From an uncultured Bacteroidales bacterium (GTDB lineage: Bacteria > Bacteroidota > Bacteroidia > Bacteroidales > Tenuifilaceae), in assembly GCA_937915475.1 (NCBI GenBank), contig CALGIR010000115.1:1-22275 (forward strand): a stretch of DNA of 22,275 nt, read 5' to 3'. Within the stretch, counting starts at the first letter, position 1. Every line of letters begins with the position of its first letter. The translations under genes and the position numbers were made by a program. Of this stretch, positions 7,124-14,112 are shown piece after piece. The notes below the pieces were generated by a model. It saw nothing but the letters and a program-made list of their open reading frames with translations, was not told where the DNA came from and ran no database searches.

Positions 7124-9121
7124 ATGCTTTTTAGGTTTCACATACTAGTTGTAGTATTTTTTTTCTCACTCATTCAACCACTCAAATGCGAAGGCGTTGA
7201 TAGTCTATTAATCAGGATAGATACTACCGTTTTAAGCGAGGCCCAGGTTAGGCTGAAGTTACAAATTGCTGATAAGTTTAGAACTTCAGATATTCGGCAG
7301 GCCATTCTGTTTGCAAAAAGTGCTTTTAAGGATGCTCAGGAATTAAAGGATAAAAGGTTAATTGCAGAATCGCAACTGGTTACAGGTAATTGTTACAGCC
7401 ATATAGGCGCCAATGTAGAGGCGCTCGAGAATCTTTCTAAAGCATTAACAATGTTCGATGAAATAGGAGATAAGTTTAACAGAGCTCGAACACTAATGGC
7501 ACTTGGTAATATCTACTTCTACACAAACGAATTTAATTTGGCTCTGGAATATTATGACGAGGTTTTCGAGTGTGGGGATATACTGAGAGACAAGCAAGTA
7601 ACACTTAGGGCGATAATGGGAAAGGGTTCTGTGTATGCCAATACTAATAGATTAGATTCGGCTCTGATAATTTTTAATGAAACATTTCAGCTTGCAAAGG
7701 AAATTAATGATAAACAAAATGAGATACACAGCTTGTTTAATATTGGAGATGTTTATCGCTATACTGGAAGGGTAGAAAAGGCATTAGAAATATTCAAGTT
7801 GATTGAGCGGGATTATGATATTGAAGAGATTCACCCTTTTCTTATACCAAACCTTTACTTTTCGTTCACCGATTCATACCTCCGGGTTAGGGATACTTTA
7901 AACGCTAAAAGGTATAATCAAAAGGGGAGGGAAATAATTCAGCATCATCCCAATAGCCACCATAGGATGACGTACTATTCACTGTCATTTAGAGTTGATA
8001 CAATGTGTGGAAATCTTAATTCGGCCATCAAAAATTACATGCAATTTAAGGAGCTCAGCGATAGTATTAACAGCGTTAAGTTTAAGGAAAGTTTAGCCAA
8101 TTTTCAGATATTGTATGGACTTAACGTAAAGGAGGAGGAGATAGAGCGCCTAAGGCTTGATAACGAGTTTAAGGATCTTACAATTAAGCAGCGAAGAATT
8201 GTTAACTATGGTTCGGGGTTTGTTGTTTTTCTTCTATTGGTAGTTATATTCCAAATATATAGGTCGAAAATAAAATCCAAGGAGAAGAATGTGATTTTGC
8301 AAGGTCAAAGAGAAGAATTAGCTGCGGCCAACGAGGAACTTACAGCAATAAACGATGAATTGCATATTCAGAGGGAGGAGTTGCAGTTTGCTCTTACAGT
8401 ATTGAAAGAAACTCAAAACCAGCTGATTCGTTCTGAGAAAATGGCCTCGCTTGGAATGCTGTCAGCTGGAGTGGCTCATGAAATCAATAATCCACTTAAT
8501 TTTATTAAGGGAGGGGTGCTGGCTATTGAAAACTATGTAAAGGATAATTTTGGAGATCATTTAGTTGAGGTTTCACCCTTACTGGAGATTCTTAATATTG
8601 GTGTAGAAAGGGCTGCCAATATTGTAGCAAGTTTAGACGATTATAGCAGGAAAGATGATGTTAAAATCACAGAGGTTAATATTAATTCAGTAATCGAAAG
8701 TTGCTTGATGCTCCTCCAGAGCCAGCTTAACAACAGAATAAGCATAGAAAAGGATTACACAAATCATTCCCTTTCGATTGAAAGCAGGGATGGTAAAATA
8801 CATCAAGCATTTTTAAATATACTAACCAATGCGGTTCAGTCCATTGAGGGCGACGGAACCATATCCATAACCACAAATAAGAAAAACAAATCTATGATTG
8901 TGGTTGTTGCTGATACTGGTTGTGGTATTAGTGAGGAGGACATAATCAGGGTAACCGATCCGTTTTTTACTACAAAAGATCCAGGGAAAGGGACAGGCCT
9001 AGGTTTATCGATAACCCAAAATATAATTGAAGAGCATAACGGTAGTATTTCCTTCAACTCGGAAATGGGGGTTGGAACCACTGTTACAGTTCTATTACCA
9101 ATAAAAAGAGTTAAGATATGA
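7124..9121 (+). CDS. Membrane sensor histidine kinase with periplasmic TPR domain
   Basis: A 665-residue sensor kinase. Residues 1-23 form a signal peptide; about 40-330 are TPR-like helical pairs (SQLVTGNCYSHIGANVEAL, RTLMALGNIYFYTNEFNLAL), predicted periplasmic. One membrane helix spans about 361-378 (GSGFVVFLLLVVIFQIY). A coiled coil at about 380-437 leads into HisKA with phospho-acceptor H452 (AHEINNP). The ATPase domain shows the N box (NILTNAVQSI), DTGCG at 597-601 and GKGTGLGL at 621-628. There is no PAS or HAMP domain. The kinase stop and the start of the next receiver overlap (ATGA, 9118-9121), showing translational coupling and a direct partnership. The signal is unknown; TPRs suggest binding of a peptide or partner protein. 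All kinase boxes look intact, so it should be active. Confidence 0.93.
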   Translation: MLFRFHILVVVFFFSLIQPLKCEGVDSLLIRIDTTVLSEAQVRLKLQIADKFRTSDIRQAILFAKSAFKDAQELKDKRLIAESQLVTGNCYSHIGANVEALENLSKALTMFDEIGDKFNRARTLMALGNIYFYTNEFNLALEYYDEVFECGDILRDKQVTLRAIMGKGSVYANTNRLDSALIIFNETFQLAKEINDKQNEIHSLFNIGDVYRYTGRVEKALEIFKLIERDYDIEEIHPFLIPNLYFSFTDSYLRVRDTLNAKRYNQKGREIIQHHPNSHHRMTYYSLSFRVDTMCGNLNSAIKNYMQFKELSDSINSVKFKESLANFQILYGLNVKEEEIERLRLDNEFKDLTIKQRRIVNYGSGFVVFLLLVVIFQIYRSKIKSKEKNVILQGQREELAAANEELTAINDELHIQREELQFALTVLKETQNQLIRSEKMASLGMLSAGVAHEINNPLNFIKGGVLAIENYVKDNFGDHLVEVSPLLEILNIGVERAANIVASLDDYSRKDDVKITEVNINSVIESCLMLLQSQLNNRISIEKDYTNHSLSIESRDGKIHQAFLNILTNAVQSIEGDGTISITTNKKNKSMIVVVADTGCGISEEDIIRVTDPFFTTKDPGKGTGLGLSITQNIIEEHNGSISFNSEMGVGTTVTVLLPIKRVKI

Positions 9122-9486
9122 ACAAAAAGATTTCCGTACTATACGTTGATGATGAGCCGATTAATCTCAAACTTTTTGAGCTAAACTTTAAGGATGTTTT
9201 TAATCTCATTACTGCATCTTCGGGTTTCGAGGGTCTCGAGATCCTTAAAAACCAACCTGGAATATCAGTGGTTGTCAGCGATATGCGGATGCCAAAAATG
9301 GATGGTATAGAGTTTATTGGCAAGGCAAAAGCTAAATTCCCTCATATTGTATATTTTATCCTCACTGGGTTTGAGATAACTGATGAGATTTCGCAAGCGC
9401 TTAACAGCAACCTGATCAACAAGTATTTCAGAAAACCGTTTAATTTCAGGGAGATTGAATCTTCAATAAGCAGTGCCATAGGTTAG
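9118..9486 (+). CDS. Single-domain response regulator (second copy), coupled to the kinase
   Basis: A 122-residue receiver with no output domain. D11/D12, D55, T83 and K106 are all present. Its ATG lies in the ATGA overlap with the kinase stop, so it is translationally coupled and is the most likely cognate substrate. It differs from the copy at 6536-6904 at about 33 positions. These cluster in the alpha-helical faces (residues 69-101) and the C-terminus, where kinase or target contacts usually lie, which would fit different partners. The downstream DNA (9499-9516) repeats the AAAAGC-ATTTTTTTC motif found after the first copy, so the duplication probably included 3' flank. Output is unknown. 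Confidence 0.93.
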   Translation: MNKKISVLYVDDEPINLKLFELNFKDVFNLITASSGFEGLEILKNQPGISVVVSDMRMPKMDGIEFIGKAKAKFPHIVYFILTGFEITDEISQALNSNLINKYFRKPFNFREIESSISSAIG

Positions 9487-9640
9487 CAATATTGGCATTA
9501 AAAGCATTTTTTTCTGATAACGATCATTGGCCTCTTGGCATTGGACATTGTGGAAGTGTTTACGGATTTTAGGAATTAAACATTTATCAATCCTGCTTGT
9601 TTAAACATCATAGTATAAAACAAAACACAGAATATAGATC

Positions 9641-10060
9641 ATGAGCAGAACATCAGTACACATTGACTGGAAAGGCGGCATGTCGTTTGAAACAGAACTT
9701 GATGGCCATAAATTAACATTAGATGCACCTGAAGAGGTTGGTGGAAGCGATAGAGGACCACGACCAAAACCTTTTATGCTGATTGCTCTGGCCGGATGCA
9801 CGGGTATGGATGTGGTATCGATACTTAAGAAGATGCGGGTTGAATATGAGGGCCTTAGGATATTTGTTGAGGCAGAGCAAACAGAGGAGCAGCCAAAGCA
9901 GTACTCATGCATGAAGGTGATTTACGAATTTAAGGGTAAGGATTTACCAATGGATAAGCTTGAAAAGGCTGTAAGCCTTTCCGAAGATAGATATTGTGGG
10001 GTTAGCGCAGTGTACAAAAAGGCAATACCCCTATCTACAGAGATTAGAGTGGTTGAGTAA
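9641..10060 (+). CDS. OsmC/Ohr-family peroxide-reducing protein
   Basis: A 139-residue cytoplasmic protein of the OsmC family, thiol peroxidases acting on organic hydroperoxides. Two cysteines sit in family positions: C53 in LAGCTGMDV, on the central helix, and C119 in EDRYCGVSAV. The N-terminal GGSDRGPRPKPFMLIALAGC is the standard OsmC core. The length is normal for the short YhfA-like subgroup, whose substrate is less certain than that of Ohr. The gene is monocistronic, 154 bases after the receiver gene, and ends at the bidirectional hairpin at 10086-10114. A 10-bp palindrome, TGTTTAAACA (9598-9607), lies about 33 bases before the start and could be an operator; no clear -7 box is seen. Confidence 0.9.
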   Translation: MSRTSVHIDWKGGMSFETELDGHKLTLDAPEEVGGSDRGPRPKPFMLIALAGCTGMDVVSILKKMRVEYEGLRIFVEAEQTEEQPKQYSCMKVIYEFKGKDLPMDKLEKAVSLSEDRYCGVSAVYKKAIPLSTEIRVVE

Positions 10061-10085
10061 TTGTTTTGCAAATTATAAAATAACT

Positions 10086-10114
10086 AACCCCGAGCATGTG
10101 CTATGCTTGGGGTT
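10086..10114. terminator. Shared bidirectional terminator between convergent genes
   Basis: AACCCCGAGCAT (10086-10097) pairs with ATGCTTGGGGTT (10103-10114) around a five-base loop, giving a 12-bp stem with one G-U pair. On the plus strand it is followed by TCCTTTTT, ending the OsmC transcript. On the minus strand it is followed by AGTTATTTTAT, for the kinase gene. The last codons of the minus-strand gene (P-Q-A-stop, stop at 10103-10101) lie within the stem and loop. Confidence 0.8.
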
Positions 10115-10775
10115 TCCTTTTTGCAGGGATAACATCGTAGTTCTGGTTAACTAGCAAATCGGCTAATGGCCTAAGTGATACTACACCCATGTGCTCACGT
10201 TCAAGAATTTTTACTCTGTGCTCATCAACCTCCTCCTTGCCTCGCATAAGCTGCATCATTTTAGTCTCATGGTAGGTGAGCTCTATGAAAATTCGTAGGT
10301 CGAGTTCTTTTGCCTTAATGGCATATAGTCCATCAACAATAAGCACGTTTATCTTCTGAAAATCGGTTACCAGCTCATCCACCTGATCGGGGATAATATC
10401 AACACAGGGTAAGCGGGCAATCATATCCTCTTTAAACTCTTTGATATTTTTGCGCAACAACTTCCAGTCGTATTCATTGGGGCCAATTACTTTTAGGCCT
10501 TTGTTCAAGCGCCATTCTTTACGTAAAAGGGGTGGTACTTTGTAGTAGTTGTCGGCATGAATAATTTTTACCCTTACGTTTAGGGTCTTAAGCAAAAGTG
10601 CAAGAGAATGGGATAATTCTGATTTTCCAGCACCCGACTCGCCCGATATGCCTACAATATACTTGTAGTTGGGGTCTTGCTCCAGCTTCTTATCCCTATC
10701 TTTTACAACGTAATTGAGTATATCCTCGGCTGCAATCTTGTGCAGATCGTTAATCAATAAAACATCACCAAGCAT
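10101..10775 (-). CDS. Uridine kinase-like P-loop kinase in the trehalose module
   Basis: A 224-residue protein of the uridine kinase/phosphoribulokinase P-loop group. It has an intact Walker A (GESGAGKS, 45-52), the nucleoside-site-like segment IIHADNYYK, a Walker-B-like VLIVDGLYAI, and a C-terminal arginine region (RGKEEVDEHRVKILERE) as a lid. The N-terminal 40 residues precede the usual fold. It follows the HAD-GH65 fusion by 31 bases on the same strand and is almost certainly cotranscribed with it. True uridine kinase (Udk) would have no reason to sit there, so I infer a small-molecule kinase, perhaps of a sugar freed by the GH65 enzyme; that is a guess. The last codons form part of the terminator at 10086-10114. 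Confidence 0.75.
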   Translation of the reverse strand: MLGDVLLINDLHKIAAEDILNYVVKDRDKKLEQDPNYKYIVGISGESGAGKSELSHSLALLLKTLNVRVKIIHADNYYKVPPLLRKEWRLNKGLKVIGPNEYDWKLLRKNIKEFKEDMIARLPCVDIIPDQVDELVTDFQKINVLIVDGLYAIKAKELDLRIFIELTYHETKMMQLMRGKEEVDEHRVKILEREHMGVVSLRPLADLLVNQNYDVIPAKRKPQA

Positions 10776-10806
10776 AGGCAGGTTATTTAGCCCGTAAAAC
10801 TAATTA

Positions 10807-13800
10807 TTATTGTTCAATTTTAATGTTAATCTCCTCGTTTGAGTTTAGGGTATACGGTTTTCCTTTTACCACAATGGTGGTTTTGTCTTTACCCGCCTCA
10901 ATTTTTATAGTGTTTTTGTTGATATTAAACTTATACCCAACTCCTTTAAAGGTGCACCCAAACCTTAGCGTAGACCAGTGCTTAGGTAAATTAGGATTAA
11001 TGCTTAGCCTATCGGAATGGAAGTTAAGACCTGCATATGAGGTAAGGGCCATAATTACTGTACCCGTCATAACCCCCATGTGGATACCCTCGGCAGTGGT
11101 TCCGCCCTGGATATCGATTAAATCGCTCTTGAGCGCATCGAGGTACAGTTCCCAGGCCAGCTCTCTACGGCCAATTAGTGTGGCTACGTACGAGTGAACA
11201 ACCCGGCTAAGGGTTGAGCCATGCGAGCAGCGTTGGATGTAGTAATCAAAGTTTTTTTGTAGATAATCTTTGGGAAGTTTGTACCCCATATTAGCCAAAA
11301 GGTTTTGCACTACGCTTGGATCGATATTATAAAAGGTCATTAGCGTATCGGCCTGCTTGGAAACTTTGTAGTCATCTGGCGATTTTCCTTCGGCTTTCAG
11401 AATCCTATCCATCCTTTGGATATTGTTGTACTTTTTACGATACTCATCCCAGTCCAGCTCTTTTAGGTCAAAGTAGCCTTCAAACTGTTCAATAATGCCC
11501 TCTTGATTTATTGATACTGACATCTTTTTGGCCATATTGCCCCAGTGCTTAATGTCGTTGTTTGATAGGTTAATTTTCGATAGAACCTTTTCTGCTTGGG
11601 GCTTATCCAATGCGTTAATCAAATCGTTGGCCCTCTCGAAAAGCCAGGCAACCATTATGTTGGTATAGGCATTGTTCTTTAGACCTTCCTTACTGGATCC
11701 TGGAGTTTTCTCGTGAAACTCATCGGGTCCCATAACTTCATCTATATCAATTTTGCCTGTTTGCTGGTTTGTTTTTGTCTTACTAGCCCAGAACTTGCAA
11801 ATATCGAGGTACATTTCTGCTCCATGGCTGCTAATAAAATCTATATCGCCTGTAATGTTATAGTAGTTCCATACGTTGTAGGCTACGGCTATTGAGATGT
11901 GTCGTTGCAGAGAACTAAAGTCTTTGCCCCATTCCCCAGAAACAGGGTTTAAATGAACAACTTGGGTTTCCTCCCGACCATCGCTTCCGCTTTGCCAAGG
12001 GAACATGGCACCTTCATATCCGTGTTCTTTTGCATATTCTCTAGCCTTGCTTAATCTACGATAGCGGTACATAAGCACCGATTTTGCTACTTCCGGAAAA
12101 TGAAGGCAGTAGAACGGTAATATGTAAAGCTCATCCCAGAATATGTGACCTCGGTATGCCTCACCATGTAAGCCTCGGGCAGGAATGCCAAAATCGATAT
12201 CCTCATTGTGGGGTGATGTTGTAGTTAACGAGTGGTAGATGTGCATGCGGAGAAGTTTCTGCGCCATCCTGTCGCCTGTAATATGGATATCTACTCTATC
12301 CCAAATTTTTTCCCATGCGCTAATACTGGCAGCATGCATAATGCCAAACGATTTAAGCTGCTTAATATCTTCCTGAACAAACTCAAGGGGTTTTGGCGTT
12401 TCATTGGATAGGGAATTGCAGAGCGAAACAAGTTTCTCAACTCTAAGGGTTTCGCCCTCTTTTACCATTGCCTTAATGTAGGTATTAACCCAACCCTTTT
12501 CATCCTTAACCCTATAGTTTGTTGCAAGGGGCTTATCCTTATAAAAAACTTCAAGCCTAGCCACTCCCGCAACTTCAATGGCCGATTGGGTAGTTTTTCC
12601 GTGAACAAAGGATATGTTATTTTTGGCACCCTGCTTAATGGATTTCATGTGGTGCTGGTTGAGTTCTCGGTAGCGTTCAACTCCGTCGTTTTTTGGGGGG
12701 ATTGATAGTCCCGACTTAACCCTAATGTAGCCGCTGTAGTTTAATGGGGTTAATGAGTAGTCGATAGCTGCATGGTGAAGATTTGCCATGCTTGCAATAC
12801 GTCTCGATTCAACTAGCGTTTCCCTCCCTGTGTTATCGCACACCACCATACGCTTTATCAGAACTCCATTTCTAAAGTTTAAGCTTCTGCTTAGCTCAAT
12901 CACCTCGTTCTGGTTAGGGTCAAACCAATCGCCCTCTGCAACCTTAAACGATATGGTGGTCCAGTTAATGGTGTTAACAAAGTCTTCGTTTTCAACCTCT
13001 TTATCGCCTACTGGCGATTTAATTCTGTTAAAAACGCCGGCCATGTAGGTTCCGGGGTAGTTGCAATCTGAGTTTTGACTTTCCTCTAACGATCCGCGTG
13101 TACCAAAGTAGCCATTACCAACAGTGAGTAAGGCTTCGCGTGAACGTTCATTTTTGCAGCTGTAATTATGGAAAGATACGGACCAAAGTTCTTTGTTCAG
13201 ACCAACGTTGAACCATTTTTCAATACCATCAACACCATTAATCTCCTCAAGATCGGTTACCACCACATCGGCTCCATTCGACTTAAGCTCTAATTCGTTG
13301 TTCTCGCGGGCAACACCAATTACAAAACCAAAGTTTCCCTTTTGCCCAGCTTGAACACCCGATACCGCATCTTCAACAATAACTGCCCTGTAGTATTCAA
13401 CCTTAAGATTATCGCAGGCTGTGGTAAATATATCGGGCTCAGGTTTGCCCTGCAAACCCAACTCTACCGATACCTCCCCATCAACGCGGGTCTCAAAGTA
13501 GTGTAAAAGGTTGACGCGTTCTAGTACTTGTTTGCAATTCTTACTCGATGAGGCAACGCCCAGCTTAATCCCTTTCTCCTTTAGCTCATCCAAAAGGGCA
13601 ACGGTTGATTCGTATACCTCTACACCATCGCGATGCAATATCTCGTTAAAAGCATCATTCTTTTTATTCCCAAGCCCGCAGATGGTCTCAGCATCGGAGC
13701 TATCACTTGGGTCGCCGTAAGGCAAATCAATCCCTCTGGATTTTAGAAACGATTCAACCCCTTTATACCGAGGTTTTCCATCAACATAGGGTAGGTAATC

Positions 13801-13962
13801 GTTAGCGTGGGTAAACTCAACGAATGGTTTTCCGTGCTTTTTTTCCCACTCTTTTAAAAAACCGTCGAACATGCTTTTCCAAGCATCTGCGTGCACAAGC
13901 GCTGTTTTGGTAATTACTCCGTCTAGGTCGAATATTACCGCATCAAAGCTATATCTATTCAT
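10807..13962 (-). CDS. Fused HAD (beta-phosphoglucomutase-like) and GH65 disaccharide phosphorylase
   Basis: A 1051-residue bifunctional enzyme. Residues 5-250 are a HAD phosphatase/mutase: nucleophile D12 and D14 in FDLDGV, S138-S140 in GVASSS, K173 in GKPEPD, and ED at 197-198. The extended cap (about 45-105, with YVDGKPRYKGVESFLKSRGI) resembles, from memory, the actinobacterial HAD that accompanies GH65 (M. tuberculosis Rv3400/Rv3401 type). Residues 257-1051 are GH65: N-terminal NYSCKNERSREALLTVGNGY, RGHIFWDELYILPFY, catalytic acid E748 (MGPDEFHE), and the phosphate-site motif CSHGSTLS at 912-919. GH65 members phosphorolyse trehalose, maltose or kojibiose to glucose plus beta-glucose-1-phosphate, which a beta-phosphoglucomutase turns into glucose-6-phosphate. 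The substrate cannot be told from sequence; trehalose is favoured because of the divergent otsAB. Confidence 0.92.
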   Translation of the reverse strand: MNRYSFDAVIFDLDGVITKTALVHADAWKSMFDGFLKEWEKKHGKPFVEFTHANDYLPYVDGKPRYKGVESFLKSRGIDLPYGDPSDSSDAETICGLGNKKNDAFNEILHRDGVEVYESTVALLDELKEKGIKLGVASSSKNCKQVLERVNLLHYFETRVDGEVSVELGLQGKPEPDIFTTACDNLKVEYYRAVIVEDAVSGVQAGQKGNFGFVIGVARENNELELKSNGADVVVTDLEEINGVDGIEKWFNVGLNKELWSVSFHNYSCKNERSREALLTVGNGYFGTRGSLEESQNSDCNYPGTYMAGVFNRIKSPVGDKEVENEDFVNTINWTTISFKVAEGDWFDPNQNEVIELSRSLNFRNGVLIKRMVVCDNTGRETLVESRRIASMANLHHAAIDYSLTPLNYSGYIRVKSGLSIPPKNDGVERYRELNQHHMKSIKQGAKNNISFVHGKTTQSAIEVAGVARLEVFYKDKPLATNYRVKDEKGWVNTYIKAMVKEGETLRVEKLVSLCNSLSNETPKPLEFVQEDIKQLKSFGIMHAASISAWEKIWDRVDIHITGDRMAQKLLRMHIYHSLTTTSPHNEDIDFGIPARGLHGEAYRGHIFWDELYILPFYCLHFPEVAKSVLMYRYRRLSKAREYAKEHGYEGAMFPWQSGSDGREETQVVHLNPVSGEWGKDFSSLQRHISIAVAYNVWNYYNITGDIDFISSHGAEMYLDICKFWASKTKTNQQTGKIDIDEVMGPDEFHEKTPGSSKEGLKNNAYTNIMVAWLFERANDLINALDKPQAEKVLSKINLSNNDIKHWGNMAKKMSVSINQEGIIEQFEGYFDLKELDWDEYRKKYNNIQRMDRILKAEGKSPDDYKVSKQADTLMTFYNIDPSVVQNLLANMGYKLPKDYLQKNFDYYIQRCSHGSTLSRVVHSYVATLIGRRELAWELYLDALKSDLIDIQGGTTAEGIHMGVMTGTVIMALTSYAGLNFHSDRLSINPNLPKHWSTLRFGCTFKGVGYKFNINKNTIKIEAGKDKTTIVVKGKPYTLNSNEEINIKIEQ

Positions 13963-14112
13963 CTCTTTTGCTTTTAGTGGGGGTTAAACTTCTATTTAAT
14001 AGCCTTTGTGTTAAACACTAAGCTAAGCTGTAGCGTTTTATTTTGATAAAGTAGCATTATTTTGCTAATATAGTAAAGTTTTTTGAAGTAGAATGTTGTA
14101 AAATTCATTGTT
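13963..14112. promoter_or_regulatory. Divergent promoter region between the GH65 fusion and otsAB
   Basis: This 150-bp gap must hold promoters for both directions. It contains a perfect palindrome, GTGTTAAACAC (14008-14018), about 46 bases from the GH65 start and 95 from the otsAB start, a candidate operator. TATTTTG occurs twice on the plus strand (from about 14041 and 14057), one base short of TAnnTTTG. No exact -7 box is seen in either direction, so promoter positions are not assigned. Confidence 0.4.

Noticed and set aside
13511..13720. Plus-strand open frames inside the HAD-GH65 gene, such as this one
   Set aside because: They are antisense shadows of a strongly supported 1051-codon gene and show no domain or signal of their own.
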